A DNA stretch of 64,000 bases from Capitulum mitella (Eukaryota > Arthropoda > Thecostraca > Pollicipedomorpha > Pollicipedidae). Positions 35,745-46,610 of the stretch are shown here, one piece after another; within the stretch, counting starts at the first letter, position 1, and every line of letters starts with the position of its first letter. The position numbers and the translations under genes are program-made. The notes beneath the pieces are model-generated. The model was given only the letters and a program-made list of their open reading frames with translations, was not told the DNA's origin and did no database searches. The DNA lies in assembly GCA_030062745.1 (NCBI GenBank), contig CP099844.1, positions 22,258,596 through 22,322,595 of the forward strand. Direction: 5' to 3'.

Positions 35745-36065
35745 ACTTCCGCTTGATTCCATTTTGAGGGAATTAATTCCGAATCCGCCTCATGGCTTGC
35801 TGAATAGATTCTCATTCTGACTCACCGCGGTTCTCAAAACTGGATCGATTTTGATTCCGACTCAGAATGAAATGGATCGTTCCGGAATAGGTTTGTTAAA
35901 GACTCCTTGGACTGGGTCAAGCCAATGAAACCAATTTCAGTTCTGATTCCGTAGACAACCGTGTGATTTAACTCCGACTCTGATTCCAACACTTATCAAC
36001 GAAATCGATTCCGATTCTGACGCTTGCTGCAACGGAATAGATTCCGAAGTCGGTTCTGATTCCAG
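35745..36065. repeat. Degenerate GATTCCGA-type simple repeat
   Basis: Many scattered copies of GATTCCGA, ATTCCGAT and TTCTGATTCC words, some reversed (AGAATGAAATGGATCG), give an irregular array. The apparent Ser-Glu-rich minus-strand frame here is a product of the repeat. Confidence 0.55.
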
Positions 36066-38999
36066 TGAAATCGAGCACAGGTCTGCATACCAATAAGATT
36101 TTGGGTAAGATTTTCCTTGAAGAAGAGGCTGAAGATACTGTTGTGCTAAGTCGGTATTTTGAATATACGAATACTTCTGTAAACGGTCCGCAAAATTCAA
36201 TTTCGATGGGTGCATCCTGTGGTATACCAATGGGCAGACCTCAGAATCTCTTCTTTCGTATGATGATAGCTCGTCCTCTTGGACAGAGCTTCTGAGAACC
36301 AGTTCATAAACTGCCGCTGAAGCCTCCATTCTGCTTGAGCCTAGGATAAAAATGGTGCCTACGTTCGAAACACGTGCTCTAGAGGCGTACGTGGTTCGGT
36401 TAGGCTGATTATGTTTTTTCAGGCTCCCGTCAGCTATGCTGTAATTCGTAATCATAACTTGTTTCCCGTTGAACAAGGACCGTAAAACAACAGCGAGTTG
36501 TAAGCCGTCTTGTATCGGAGATGTGACAATTCACAGACGATCTTTTCCGTACCTCATAAGTTACCAGGTCTTCAGACCTGTGATGGATTTATTCGAAGCG
36601 TTTCCCGTGCAGTCTTCTGCTACTCAGATGAGGCCGGACGGAATAGTTGTGTCAAAGGTCACGTCACGGGCAGGGTTATGCGGGTTCTGCTAGTCGGTAT
36701 TTACCTGGTCAAGCACATAATCCAATTATGTTTTCACGTGAAGCTAAAATACGCTGGTCATTTAATGGTAATATATACAGCTGAGTGCTACTTTAAATGT
36801 ACTCTTGGAACGACGACGAGAACCAAGCTGCGGCTTGACCTGTATTTGTCTCAGATATGTCTGCCGAAATCTCGCGGGCGAGTTGTTTGAATTCCCCGGA
36901 CCACAGAGCTTGATGCCGCCATAAAGCATTGTCCGGTGAAAGGTCCGCTCAGCGGCGGTCATGTTCTGTTGCAAAACCGTTCACGTGGGAACTGGAGCGA
37001 TCACCAACAGCTGGCGGCCACCCCGACTTTGCGTCATTAGCACACGCAGCCCTAGCCCGACTGCAACTGGGAAGGAACGTTGACGGATCACCGTAATTGG
37101 GGCTCGTCAGGCGGCGGTTTCTGAAGACGGGACGACGGAGCGCGAGGTGCGGGGTGTTTTTCTGGCGGTTGTGACTCGGTTTTTGGAGCCGATGTCTGTC
37201 AATGGCTTCCTCGCTTAGCTTCTGGTGATTTTTACTCAGCGGGTGCCACAAGAGGCCCGCGACCGGATAGTGAGGAAGGCAGAGGAGTCTTGACCCTTGT
37301 TTTTACGCGTTTTGCGGTAGCAAACCGCCAAGTTACAGCAGCTTCCGAGGTCTATGACCCGAAGTTTTTCATGCAGTGGTTCGGGCACTGTTTACGGTCC
37401 GAAAGAACACAGCAGGTCAGCAGCTGACTGTCAGCGCATCAGTGATTTGACCTGACATCACTGATATATGGAAAGAGGCCGCTGAATATCTGATAAGCAG
37501 CCGCAGCTCTGTAAACCGCAGCGAACCGCACCTCTAGAACCTCCTACCTCGCTACTGAATAACCGGTCCTCTGCCCGCGACCCCGCCGGTTCCGACGTGC
37601 CCGGCCTGACCTGGTCTGTCGCCAGACCGACCCCGGCGCTGCCGGCACGCCCGCGGGCTACGCGGCCGGTCGCCGCTGCCCGAGCCGGCGGCGGCAGGTG
37701 GTCGTCACGTGACCGCGGCGACAGCTGAGCCGGGCGCCGCGGACAGATCGCCGCCGGCGATTTTTTGCAGACCCGCGGTTCGCGCCCCGCCCCTGAACGG
37801 GCCCGAGCGAACGGTGCCCCTGCCGAGAGCAGGCGGTGATGTTGTGAGTCAGAGGAGTCACGTGACCGACAGCTGCCTCGGCCAACTGACCCGCATGGTC
37901 ACCTTGGAGGTCTTCTAGGTCATCGTTGAGACGAAGGCCATGCAAATACAACAGCTGTATTTCGCTTAATCTGATGCTTTCTAAGATTTTTCCCCCCATT
38001 TGACGAGTCTGTTGTTGAATCAGTCTCCTACAGACAAATGTGCTGAGTCCGGGGTTTCCTCAGTTAGTCGAATTTTGGTGAATCATGCCTGATTGCATAA
38101 CTGAACAGTCGGCAAACGGTTTTCTAGCAGCATTGCTTTTTTGACTCCTGCTAACACGGTGCAGTATCAAAACCCAACAAGAACAAGGCTGGTTTCTTCT
38201 GAGCGTTGTGAGGCGTGTTATCAAGCTTATCGACCTGTCCCGACCTCCAGGCGAAAAGAGCATGAGAATTTACTGGACTGTCAGGTGAGACAAACATTGC
38301 TTGGATTTCATGTTCATGGTGTTAACCTCACCAGCATACACCATTCGACCGCGTTCTACTGCACGATTCCCAAACTTTTTTCCAGACCCGGCGTGATGGA
38401 GCAGCAAAACAAAGAAACATACAGGCTGTTTTTCGGGACAAATGATGATACCTGCCCAGTTTGATCCTCTTAAATCACGGGGCGACTTCACAGGCGCCGC
38501 AGACGAAGTCATTTCCATGGTTTCTGACTTGAGGGAGAAGGGTGAACAACTTATTTTTACTTTCACATGGAGCACGACATAGCTATGAGCTGGATCAGTA
38601 CAAAAACCATAAACATTTAAATTTTGGCACCGTTCCTGCCATTCACTATCAGGATAACCTGCGCCACTGGGAAGTCTTCGGGAATCTAAATACACACAGC
38701 TGTGTGTTCAGCCGGACGATCCACCGCCCCGAGCCAGGAGCAGCCAACGCGGCTCTTAGCTTTTCAAACGTAGTTTTGAAAAACGTTAGGGAACCAGACA
38801 ACCACTGACGGTGTCAAGACTTATAGCGTACAAAAGTATATTTAATCTGTCTGTTTTGCTGAGTGTTGAAAAGTGGTGATGTAATGAGACCGAAACATCG
38901 TTGAACAAGCTAATCCTAACTGTTTGGTAAATAGGACAATGCAAGATAAAGTGGGCAACGTTTTCAGATCTTGATCTTAAGTTGGGCTGGTTGATTACT
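36066..38999. other. No recognised gene
   Basis: Mixed sequence with a GC-rich patch at about 37560-37860. One stretch at 38168-38280 is flanked by AG and GT and open in two frames, including the frame that would fit FERM exon 7, but it shows no family similarity, so it is not called. Confidence 0.4.
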
Positions 39000-39840
39000 G
39001 TGCTTTACAAAGGCTTTTTTATTAGTATTTTTAGTAGTATGACAGGCCTGCATCTTGTTTCTGTATGGATGGTATTTCCGATTTTTGACCCAAAGGAAAA
39101 GTAGACGGGAGGACGTGGAACACCGAGAAGCTCCGTGACTGCCTTCCGGAGAGGCCTCAGCGAGGCTGGGAAATAACGCCCGTGGGGAGTTGGTTCCATT
39201 TTTGTGTTTTGCCTGGAACGAATGATCGATGTAGTGGTGATGTCTTAGTAGTCTGTAATGTGTGGGTGTCTGCGTTGCTTGTTGATCTCCCAGCTTCCCT
39301 GTGACGAGTTGGTCGCAGCATTGATTTTATAAAGGCAGGAATCGGTTAGGATGCCTGAAAGAGTTTACCATTAAATGCCAGTCACTGGATTTTGCGTGGG
39401 GTTTTACGTGAGTCCCATTCTAATTCTTGTTGATGTTTTTCGGTTGGTGTTCTAAACGGAATACTATTTACTAATCGGACTGTTCAGTTTTGTAGTTGTT
39501 CCAGTTTAAGCTCATCATGCACATTCAGGTGTCCGTCGAAAACAACGTTGCAGAGGTCGAAATGTAGTCTGATGTACTTGGTGTGAGTTTGGGTCCATAT
39601 TTGTCGTGGTAAGTGTTGGACTATGGGATATAGATACATACGCAATGTTTACCTTACTGAGTGCCTTCAGATCCTGGAGCGTAACCTGTATGGGACTCTC
39701 CAGAACAATTTTGGGCGAGAAGTGGGTGCCGAAATTGCTGTTTCTTTGTAACTGAGCGCTTAAGATCACGTTTTTTCTCATCGAAGAAAAGAATATCAAA
39801 AAAGGCCGGTGACTTCAATTCATTATTTTCAATCAAGATG
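39000..39840 (-). mobile_element. LINE 3' remnant (CR1/Jockey-like), broken
   Basis: On the minus strand the end of a non-LTR retrotransposon ORF2 can be read: KLEQLQNKTVRLVNSIPFRT-type wording near 39440-39520, ELEWDSR-type near 39410, then HRSFVPGKTQKWNQLPTGVI near 39185-39240, followed by a change of frame into SLRPLRKAVTELLG. The order (LQN..RLV, LGW-like, FFPRTI-like, WNxLP) is the usual C-terminal signature of these LINEs. Upstream blocks sit in several frames with stops between. No target-site duplication or tail was found. Confidence 0.6.
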
Positions 39841-40989
39841 ACCTTGACCCAGGTGTGGACCGAAGCGAATCACTGACGCCATGAAAACTTTTAAATATAT
39901 GATGGCGGATGCTTGCTATATGTTGGCGGATCTCACCGTATTAAGATTTCTCCTCAATGTCCCTTCAAGGAAGAAATCATAGGTCAGTGACCTGCAAAGG
40001 TACTGATCTATAGTTTTCATAGGGTGCGTAAAATAGTCGCAAATCCTATTATACGAAATTTCAGGCTAATGACGGCAGTCACTGTAGAGCAACTTGCAAA
40101 CAGTCTGCACCAATGACCGACCGCCTCTGTTTACTGGCGAAGGTTAAGGTTAAAAGAAATAAAAACGAAGTATGTCACTTTCCGAACACTTCGAATAATT
40201 GGTAGCGTGCCTTTGGCCTTACATCCCGTCTTATTGCAGTCGTCTGCGGGGGACGTTTTGAAGTTGTATCGCAAGAATAGACATCATAAATATAGATATC
40301 AGACACAGAAGACAGCATGGCTGTGCAGTTACGAAAACTCAATGTCAGGCATTCCATTTCCTTCTCGCACTGGCAAGTTGTATCATCAATCCCTTGACGA
40401 TCAGGTTTTGCTGCTCTCGTTAAATTACGGAACAAAAGTGAGAAAACAAGCAAAACGTTTCTTTTGGCTCATATTGTTTGACTTCCTCCATTCATCCGAC
40501 TTTCTTAAGTGTAAAGCCATTAACTGGCACTACACAGGACGCCGCTACTTCCTCCGGTTTAATATTACCGAGCATATTTTGTACGTTCACTACAAAGTGT
40601 CTGATCACGAGTACGGACGCAGTTAGTGGTCGTGCGCCATGGACAAAACTGAAATTTTCCCAGATCGTCCTGATCATGTGCTACAAGTCCTTCAGATCAA
40701 CATTTTACGGTGCGGAATGCAAATGGAGATCGCAGAGCCCATTTCGGTGAGTTGTGCGGTTCTCTTGATCAAAGCATTTCTTTCAAGAGAAGTGCTAGTT
40801 TGTTTGACTGCTTTGATCCCTCGCGTTTGGAAGCCATCGGAAACTGATATTTTGCCGATGACATTCCGGCATCTGAGACTTGAACCAATGCACCCCGTCG
40901 TCTCTTTACACGGAGTCGCTCACGTTGCCTAGCACGTTGGAAATAGCTCGACGGCGTAGCACGGCACGCGCTTGGGTGGTGCTGCAGCT
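39841..40989. other. No recognised gene
   Basis: An open frame of 139 codons on the plus strand (40207-40626) has no recognisable motifs, and no splice or promoter support was seen. Confidence 0.4.
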
Positions 40990-43920
40990 GCTAACTAGAC
41001 ACTCGAGTGACTGAGCGTCTCGAACCGCGCCCTGCCATCACCCGCAATGGCCTCTCCTCGCCGGCTGCCGCGCCTACCGCGCCATTAGGCCAAAACGGGA
41101 AACGGGAGGGCGGCCTCTCCGGACAGAGTGCGGGAGATCCGGGTAATTTCGGCCCGCGGAGGGGCGACAGGAAGAGAGGGGCGGCGGCGGCGCCAGCCGG
41201 CGTGCCTTCTGTTTCCGTTACGCGATCCATCAGGGCATTACGGCGCGGCGCGGAGCGTCCCGTCAGGATGACGGCACGCCGCGCCGCGCCGGCCGCCGCG
41301 CCGCCGTCCGTGAAAAGGAGTGCGCCTCCCACGGCGGCTCGGCCTCAGCCAGCCAGACCGGCTGCCGCCGAGCGAGCGACGCCGCTACACCTGCGACTGT
41401 TCACACACTTCGCCGGGGAAATCCGACACCACCGGGCCTGCTCGTCCAGCGACGCCCGCTACTTTCGTTTGCGCGCCACGCAATGCGCATACTTAGCAAC
41501 TGCTTGAGAACCGGTCTTTGGTGTCCGAATGGACAAACAGTTTTCCCACGGCTCGTCGTCGGAGAAGTTGAACAAGTGGTCATGGTACTGCGTACAAACC
41601 GCCAGCAAAAGCAAAATGCTGGGAATGCCATTCGGGTTTCAGCACTGAAATATCTCCGCATGTTTTGCTACTGCGCCGAGAGCATTGGAAACCTGTTGAC
41701 CGCCTAACTTCCTGTCGAACTTAACCTGCGGGCAGATGGAACTGCACTTTTATTTTACTTCTTTTGTGGTAATGCACCACGCCACTCTGCCTGTAGGTAT
41801 CCATTGCATGCGTTCACGACTCAAAAAGAAAACGTGCAGTGCAGCCTCGCTCTTTCACCGTCGGTTGCAGGACGTTCCAGCAGCTTTAGTTCGGAAAGTG
41901 TTCGTTGTCGTGCGTTACACAACTGCGCGCCGCAACCCGCCACATCTTCCGAGTCAGGAGGCCGTGACGCGGCGCTCTATCGCTGTCGAAATCATAATGG
42001 CCGGAAGTCGACGCCGCCGAGATATGGCGTCCGGCAGCCGCGCCTCGGGCGACAGCAACGTTACCGGCCGCCTCGGCGTGAAAACAGCTCGGCGTTTGTT
42101 CACTCGGGCCCCAGACGCGCCGGCCGTCTCTGAAACTCGAGTCACTGGCGCCGGGGGAGGGGCGTGGGAGTACCCCGCGGCACGTGGACGGCGACGCGTG
42201 CGGCGCACGTGTCCGAGGGCAGGGCACGTGCCTCGGCTGGGTTCGGTCGCAGGGGTGGGGTGATGAGGGGACCTGCAGTACTCGTGTCTAGGTCGTAAAG
42301 GGGTCAGCCGCACGGTCGGCCGCAGGAAAAGAGTGGAGCTGCGGTGCGCGTGCTAGGAAGACGAGGTGCCGGGATAGACGGTAGTCGCCAGGGTCACATG
42401 AGACTAGCAAACGGGCAGCCGTACTGCGGTTTGCTCTTTCGCAGAGACCAGAAACCTGCTGAGGATTTGGCGCTTAACACGGCAGCGGACAGCTCGGCTG
42501 AGATGTAATCCGTCAGCCACATGCCATCCGCCGTTTTTCTCGGCGCCCGCAAAACAGAACCACAAGCAGCCTGTTGCCTGGCAACAGCTGGCCTCGCCGC
42601 ATCTCCGTGATCCCGCTGTAAGCACGTCATCTTACAGCCCACACGACCCGGCGGCTGGAGCACGGCATGTAACCCGCACGACCCGGCGTCTGCCGGCGCC
42701 GGGCGCAGCGGCGCGTCGCGGGCGGAGGTAACGGACTCCCCGGGAGCGCGGCGCGGCGGCGGCGTGCCGCCGTCCGACCGCCGACGCGACCGGCTGCCGA
42801 CCATATGTTTTCACGGCGGAATATTTGGGCAATCATCGGACCATTCGGCCCGGCGCCGGCGCCGGCCGACGGCCGCGCATTCCGAGGCCGCCGCCGGACC
42901 ATCTGCTGCTCGTTCGTCAGAGTTCTTCGAGTCGACGAGTTCTGCGGCCATTGTTCGGGCCCGGTCATTACGAGCGCGGCGATTTGTGCGCAGCCGCGGC
43001 CTGCCCGCAGTTTGTAGGCCGCCGGCGCGACGCGGCAGTGCGCCAGATATGCAAATCCTCCCGGCGAGCGTTGGTCCCGCTCCGAGAGCGGCGGCGGCTG
43101 TCCGATTAATCCGGCTGGAATTGGGGCCGCGATCTAACCGCTCTTCCCATCTCCTCGCCGTCCCAGGGCAGCATTAGATCATGGCGAATGGCATCGGATC
43201 GAGGCCAGCCAGCCAGTTCCTGACGCTTTCCTGACGAACTGGGAAGAACTGATTTCGAGCGGGCCAGTCGTCCGGGTCCAACATTGCCCACAGCGTCGAT
43301 GTCAAACACGAGGCACTACCGTCACCGTGACTCTGAAGATGGTCGGACGGCGGTCTTCCTCCCCGCTCGGCCGGCGGACCGGGCCGGCCGCTGCGTCCGG
43401 CGGTCGCGCTGCGGCGGCAGAGGCCCGTTGTCTGAGCGAGTCACGGCGCGGATCGCGCGGCGCCTCGACCGTGCGTGATAGATCGGCACCGACAGCCAGA
43501 CCGGGACGGACCGCCAGGACCGGGCGGACCGTCTGGACCACGGCGAGACCATCAGCTGGATCGGAGCAGGGCAGGACGGTCTGGATCTGGGCGCGGTGCC
43601 TGCCGCTGTTCCAGCGACATCCCATTGTCCCGCCGTTGACCCACTGTGTGGTACTGGCTGAACGCCGTTCACACGTCACGGTCAGCGTACTTTCCTCCCT
43701 GGCAGTCGCCAAGAGCCTGTCCTCTGATGCTAACTGTCCACCCTCCAGAGATGCAGCTGTCAATCCTGATTGTCCACTGTCCAGAGTTCGGAGAGACAGC
43801 TGGCCGGAACCTGCGTGGTAGTGTCATCTGCCCAGAGATGCAGTCGGCCGGGGCCTGCCTGGTCCTGTCCACGGCGCAGGAAAGCGATTCGTTGGACACA
43901 CTGGCACTGGCGTCGACCGA
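40990..43920. other. GC-rich, CpG-rich region with regulatory-like words
   Basis: Three dense patches (41020-41480, 41930-42270, 42640-43620). The part at 42790-43110 contains CCATTGTTC (Sox-type), ATATGCAAAT (POU octamer-type) and GATTAATCC (homeodomain-type) within CpG-rich sequence. Overlapping frames on both strands reflect composition. Called as possible regulatory DNA only. Confidence 0.3.
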
Positions 43921-45172
43921 CCCGTGAATAGGATCAGAGACATAGGAAGCCGATAGTAACAGGGGACACTGAAGACGAGAAGCGTGACGAGAGGTATGGG
44001 TCCGGAGACTCTTCAGGTCTTGTAAACTGGATTAGTACTGAAGCCAGCCGGTGCAAAACGTTAGGTAAAGCATGAACATAGTCACTTCTCTCAAGACACA
44101 GGTACCAAGTTTTCGGTTACGCCACATGCCAGTCAGCGGCATTTTACATTAAAGAACCCTCTTGTTACGCCTGGTTTGTCGCTTTCCTTGTACACTTCTG
44201 GTTTTTGGAAAACGTGTTGAACAACAAAAACTGCGATTTCGCACGGTGTTACTTTGCTCTCGCTGAATGACATGCCGTTTACGCCAAGGTAGTGGTCAGA
44301 CCCTCCCCAGCTTCAAGACAACATGAACATAATCACAGCCACAGAATTTCCCACATTTTCTATAAGGGTAACAGTAACTGGAACCGTGGCTGATTTTCTC
44401 ACATTTTTAGCACGCAGATTTAATAAACGCCTGTTCTGAATTTAGGTCCACCGGTTTCGCACTACCAGGACCACAGTTTCAAGGACGACAATCGTCGACC
44501 CATAAGAGGTTGCGAGAAAAGGAGGTGTGCGGTAGGTCTCGTCTGTAGGTCACGAGGCATTTCGGGACCTTGCAAACGTCCAGGTTGGGACCGGACTTTT
44601 TTTAGCTTCTTTTCAGTGCCTCGACAAAATCTGCGATACAAGGAGACTGAGGGTGATACTTTGTTTTCCAAAATGTTCCGTGCCAATCTTTCCTCCCATG
44701 ACTGGATGCAGGACGGTTGGGAGAAAGGGAGTCCCTCCGTGCCGTTCTGCTGGAGTGCATGTATTGTAATTGAAATGTTTTGTGCCTTTCCAGTGTCGTT
44801 CAGATTTCATTCTCGTTGCCATTTTGTTGTCAGAAAGTTTCAGTGTATTAGAGGTAGTGATGGTGAAGTTATGCGATTAGAATGCAGACTAATTCAGACG
44901 TTAAACACAACATGGTTTGTTTGATGTCGAAAGATTGTCCTACGGAGATAATGTCAGACATTCTTGTCAACAAATCTCAGTTATCTTCAAACGACCAAAT
45001 CATTTATCTCAGCAGTGTCTGGGAGGAACGCCTCACCCCATGCCTCTGTCCCGTCCCACGAGTCCCATCGGCTGCAGCTGAGCAGCGCCCGGCCGGTGCG
45101 TGCCCGAGGCTCAAAGGCCCAGCGGGCGGCTCAGCACTGTGCGTGGTACGCCGAGCGGGCCGTGTGCAGGAA
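43921..45172. other. No recognised gene
   Basis: A frame open from about 45018 to the MITE at 45173 follows a CAGCAG acceptor-like site and is Arg/Ala/Ser-rich, but it matches no family I can name and merges into the MITE. Confidence 0.4.
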
Positions 45173-45427
45173 CATAGCCAAGGCTGGGGAGCCGTGCCCC
45201 CCCCCCCCGAGCCAAGCGGTCTACACTAGATACATAGCTATTTCGTGGGAATACGTAAAACCAATCAGATATATCTTGCAAAAACAAACATTACATTTTT
45301 CCTGTGCGTTAGATATCAGATACACTAGATAAAACTGCTGTTTTTTTTTTATAAATTTCGTCATATGCCAGTGGCATATGACGGAATTTGACAGTTGCTC
45401 CCTATCCGAGGAAAATCCTGGCTACGT
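45173..45427 (-). mobile_element. MITE-like repeat, copy 1
   Basis: About 255 bases in inverted orientation relative to copies 2 and 3. Ends read ATAGCCAAGG..GGGG and CCTGGCTACG, an imperfect terminal inverted repeat beginning GTAGCCA. It holds a poly-C run, GAGCCAAGCGGTCTACACTA, and a near-central 25-base hairpin with arms CGTCATATGCCA (45359-45383). No coding capacity. Confidence 0.8.
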
Positions 45428-46255
45428 GCCCGGCCCTTTACCTGAGGCATATACGCTCCCGGACCCGGGACCGAACCAGACCTAACGCGAACCGCCTGGC
45501 TCCCGCCGCGGCCGCGGCCGATTCCGGCCTTCCGCATGTTGTCTGAATGACGCGCAGCCGGCGGCTCAGATCGGCGGCTCAGGCGTCAGACGCGTGAGTC
45601 AGAGCCGCGTGAGGTCGCCGGCCCTCCCGTGACGTGCCGGCGATACGGGCGTGAGGACGGCGTTGCCTCACGTCCTGTCGGATGTCCGGTGAAGCAGTCG
45701 TGTGCCTTTTTACGGCGTGCTGTAAACGCTGCTGGGCGGCCTGTTTGAAGTCGCCGTCGCGGCGTACCTGCGCAATGACGTGGTAAGGGGACAGGCGTGG
45801 CAGCGGGACTTGCCTTGGTAGTTGATAGCTAACGCATAAAGCATTCAGTAGGTGACAGAAATCAAGAGGTAACGTTGCAACCGGCTGTGCTAGCCGCGAC
45901 TTTGGAATGTGCCTTTAAATAAATCATCAGCACAAGCACATCTTGCCAAGTATGTACGGCGCAGTGGTATTCATCATCGCACAACGTAATGGGCTAGATT
46001 GTGAATAAATCAGGAATGTGCTGCGACAAAGATGCATTCAAGTTTCGCAGGCGGTAGGAATGCATTTCACTTCCCCTGTGCGAAAATTTCTGTTCATTTT
46101 GCGTATGTTATCATTCAGCTGCACTTCGTATTCTTAACTTGCTCCCGACTGGGGTGCAGTTGACCACCCCCCTGAGATTTTTCTGGGATTGCGAGAGAAC
46201 GAACAGATATACGAAACTTTGTGTACCTTTTACTTGATCGTTTTTACATGTTGTG
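45428..46255. other. No recognised gene
   Basis: A GC-rich patch at 45480-45780 is followed by AT-richer sequence. Nothing recognised. Confidence 0.4.
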
Positions 46256-46610
46256 TCAAAGTTTTGACCTCAGGTCGGGTCAGGTGTCTGGCCTAGGTCA
46301 GGTCAAACAGACCTATGTCAAAAAAGTTTAGCGCCCTGTAACTTATTCGGAAAACAAGATATCACAGTGGTACTTTCATGGTTTAGTGATCTTGATAGAC
46401 ACAACAAATCTGCTGTCTCAGGTTTTTTCGGAATTTTCCGGGTCATTGACCTAAGGCCAGGCCCATTTTCAAGACATGTCGTCTTTTTTCGGAAACTGAC
46501 GAAATATTTCATAACATTTTTAATGTGGAATGAAGCAGACATCTAGTTGCCGTCATTGGGAAAAGTATCAATAACTTCCAGCCATTGACCTGAGGTCAGG
46601 TCACGAATAA
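46256..46610. repeat. Recurrent AGGTCA/TGACCT words
   Basis: GACCTCAGGTC, GGTCAGGTG, AGGTCAGGTCA, TGACCTAAGGCC and TGACCTGAGGTCAGGTCA occur within 350 bases. They look like nuclear-receptor half sites, but the surrounding sequence looks like a decayed dispersed repeat. Confidence 0.4.

Noticed and set aside
35937-36476. 179-codon minus-strand open frame
   Set aside because: Its second half is the GATTCCGA simple repeat, and the first half matches nothing known.
38168-38280. AG/GT-flanked open segment considered as the next FERM-gene exon
   Set aside because: Phase fits, but neither open frame resembles FA, PDZ or phosphatase sequence.
38870-38915. GAGACCGAAAC word resembling the Penelope-like 3' stem-loop
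   Set aside because: No CTGAAGA partner and no pairing stem. It may be the tail of the neighbouring LINE remnant but cannot be assigned.
44612-44822. Minus-strand frame with HPVMGGKIG wording, considered as a LINE end
   Set aside because: None of the usual LINE C-terminal signatures could be read with confidence.
45018-45175. Possible exon with SGRNASPH..VRARGSKAQ wording, considered as the FA region after the FERM domain
   Set aside because: Resemblance to the PTPN4 FA region is weak, the phase does not fit exon 7, and it runs into a MITE copy.
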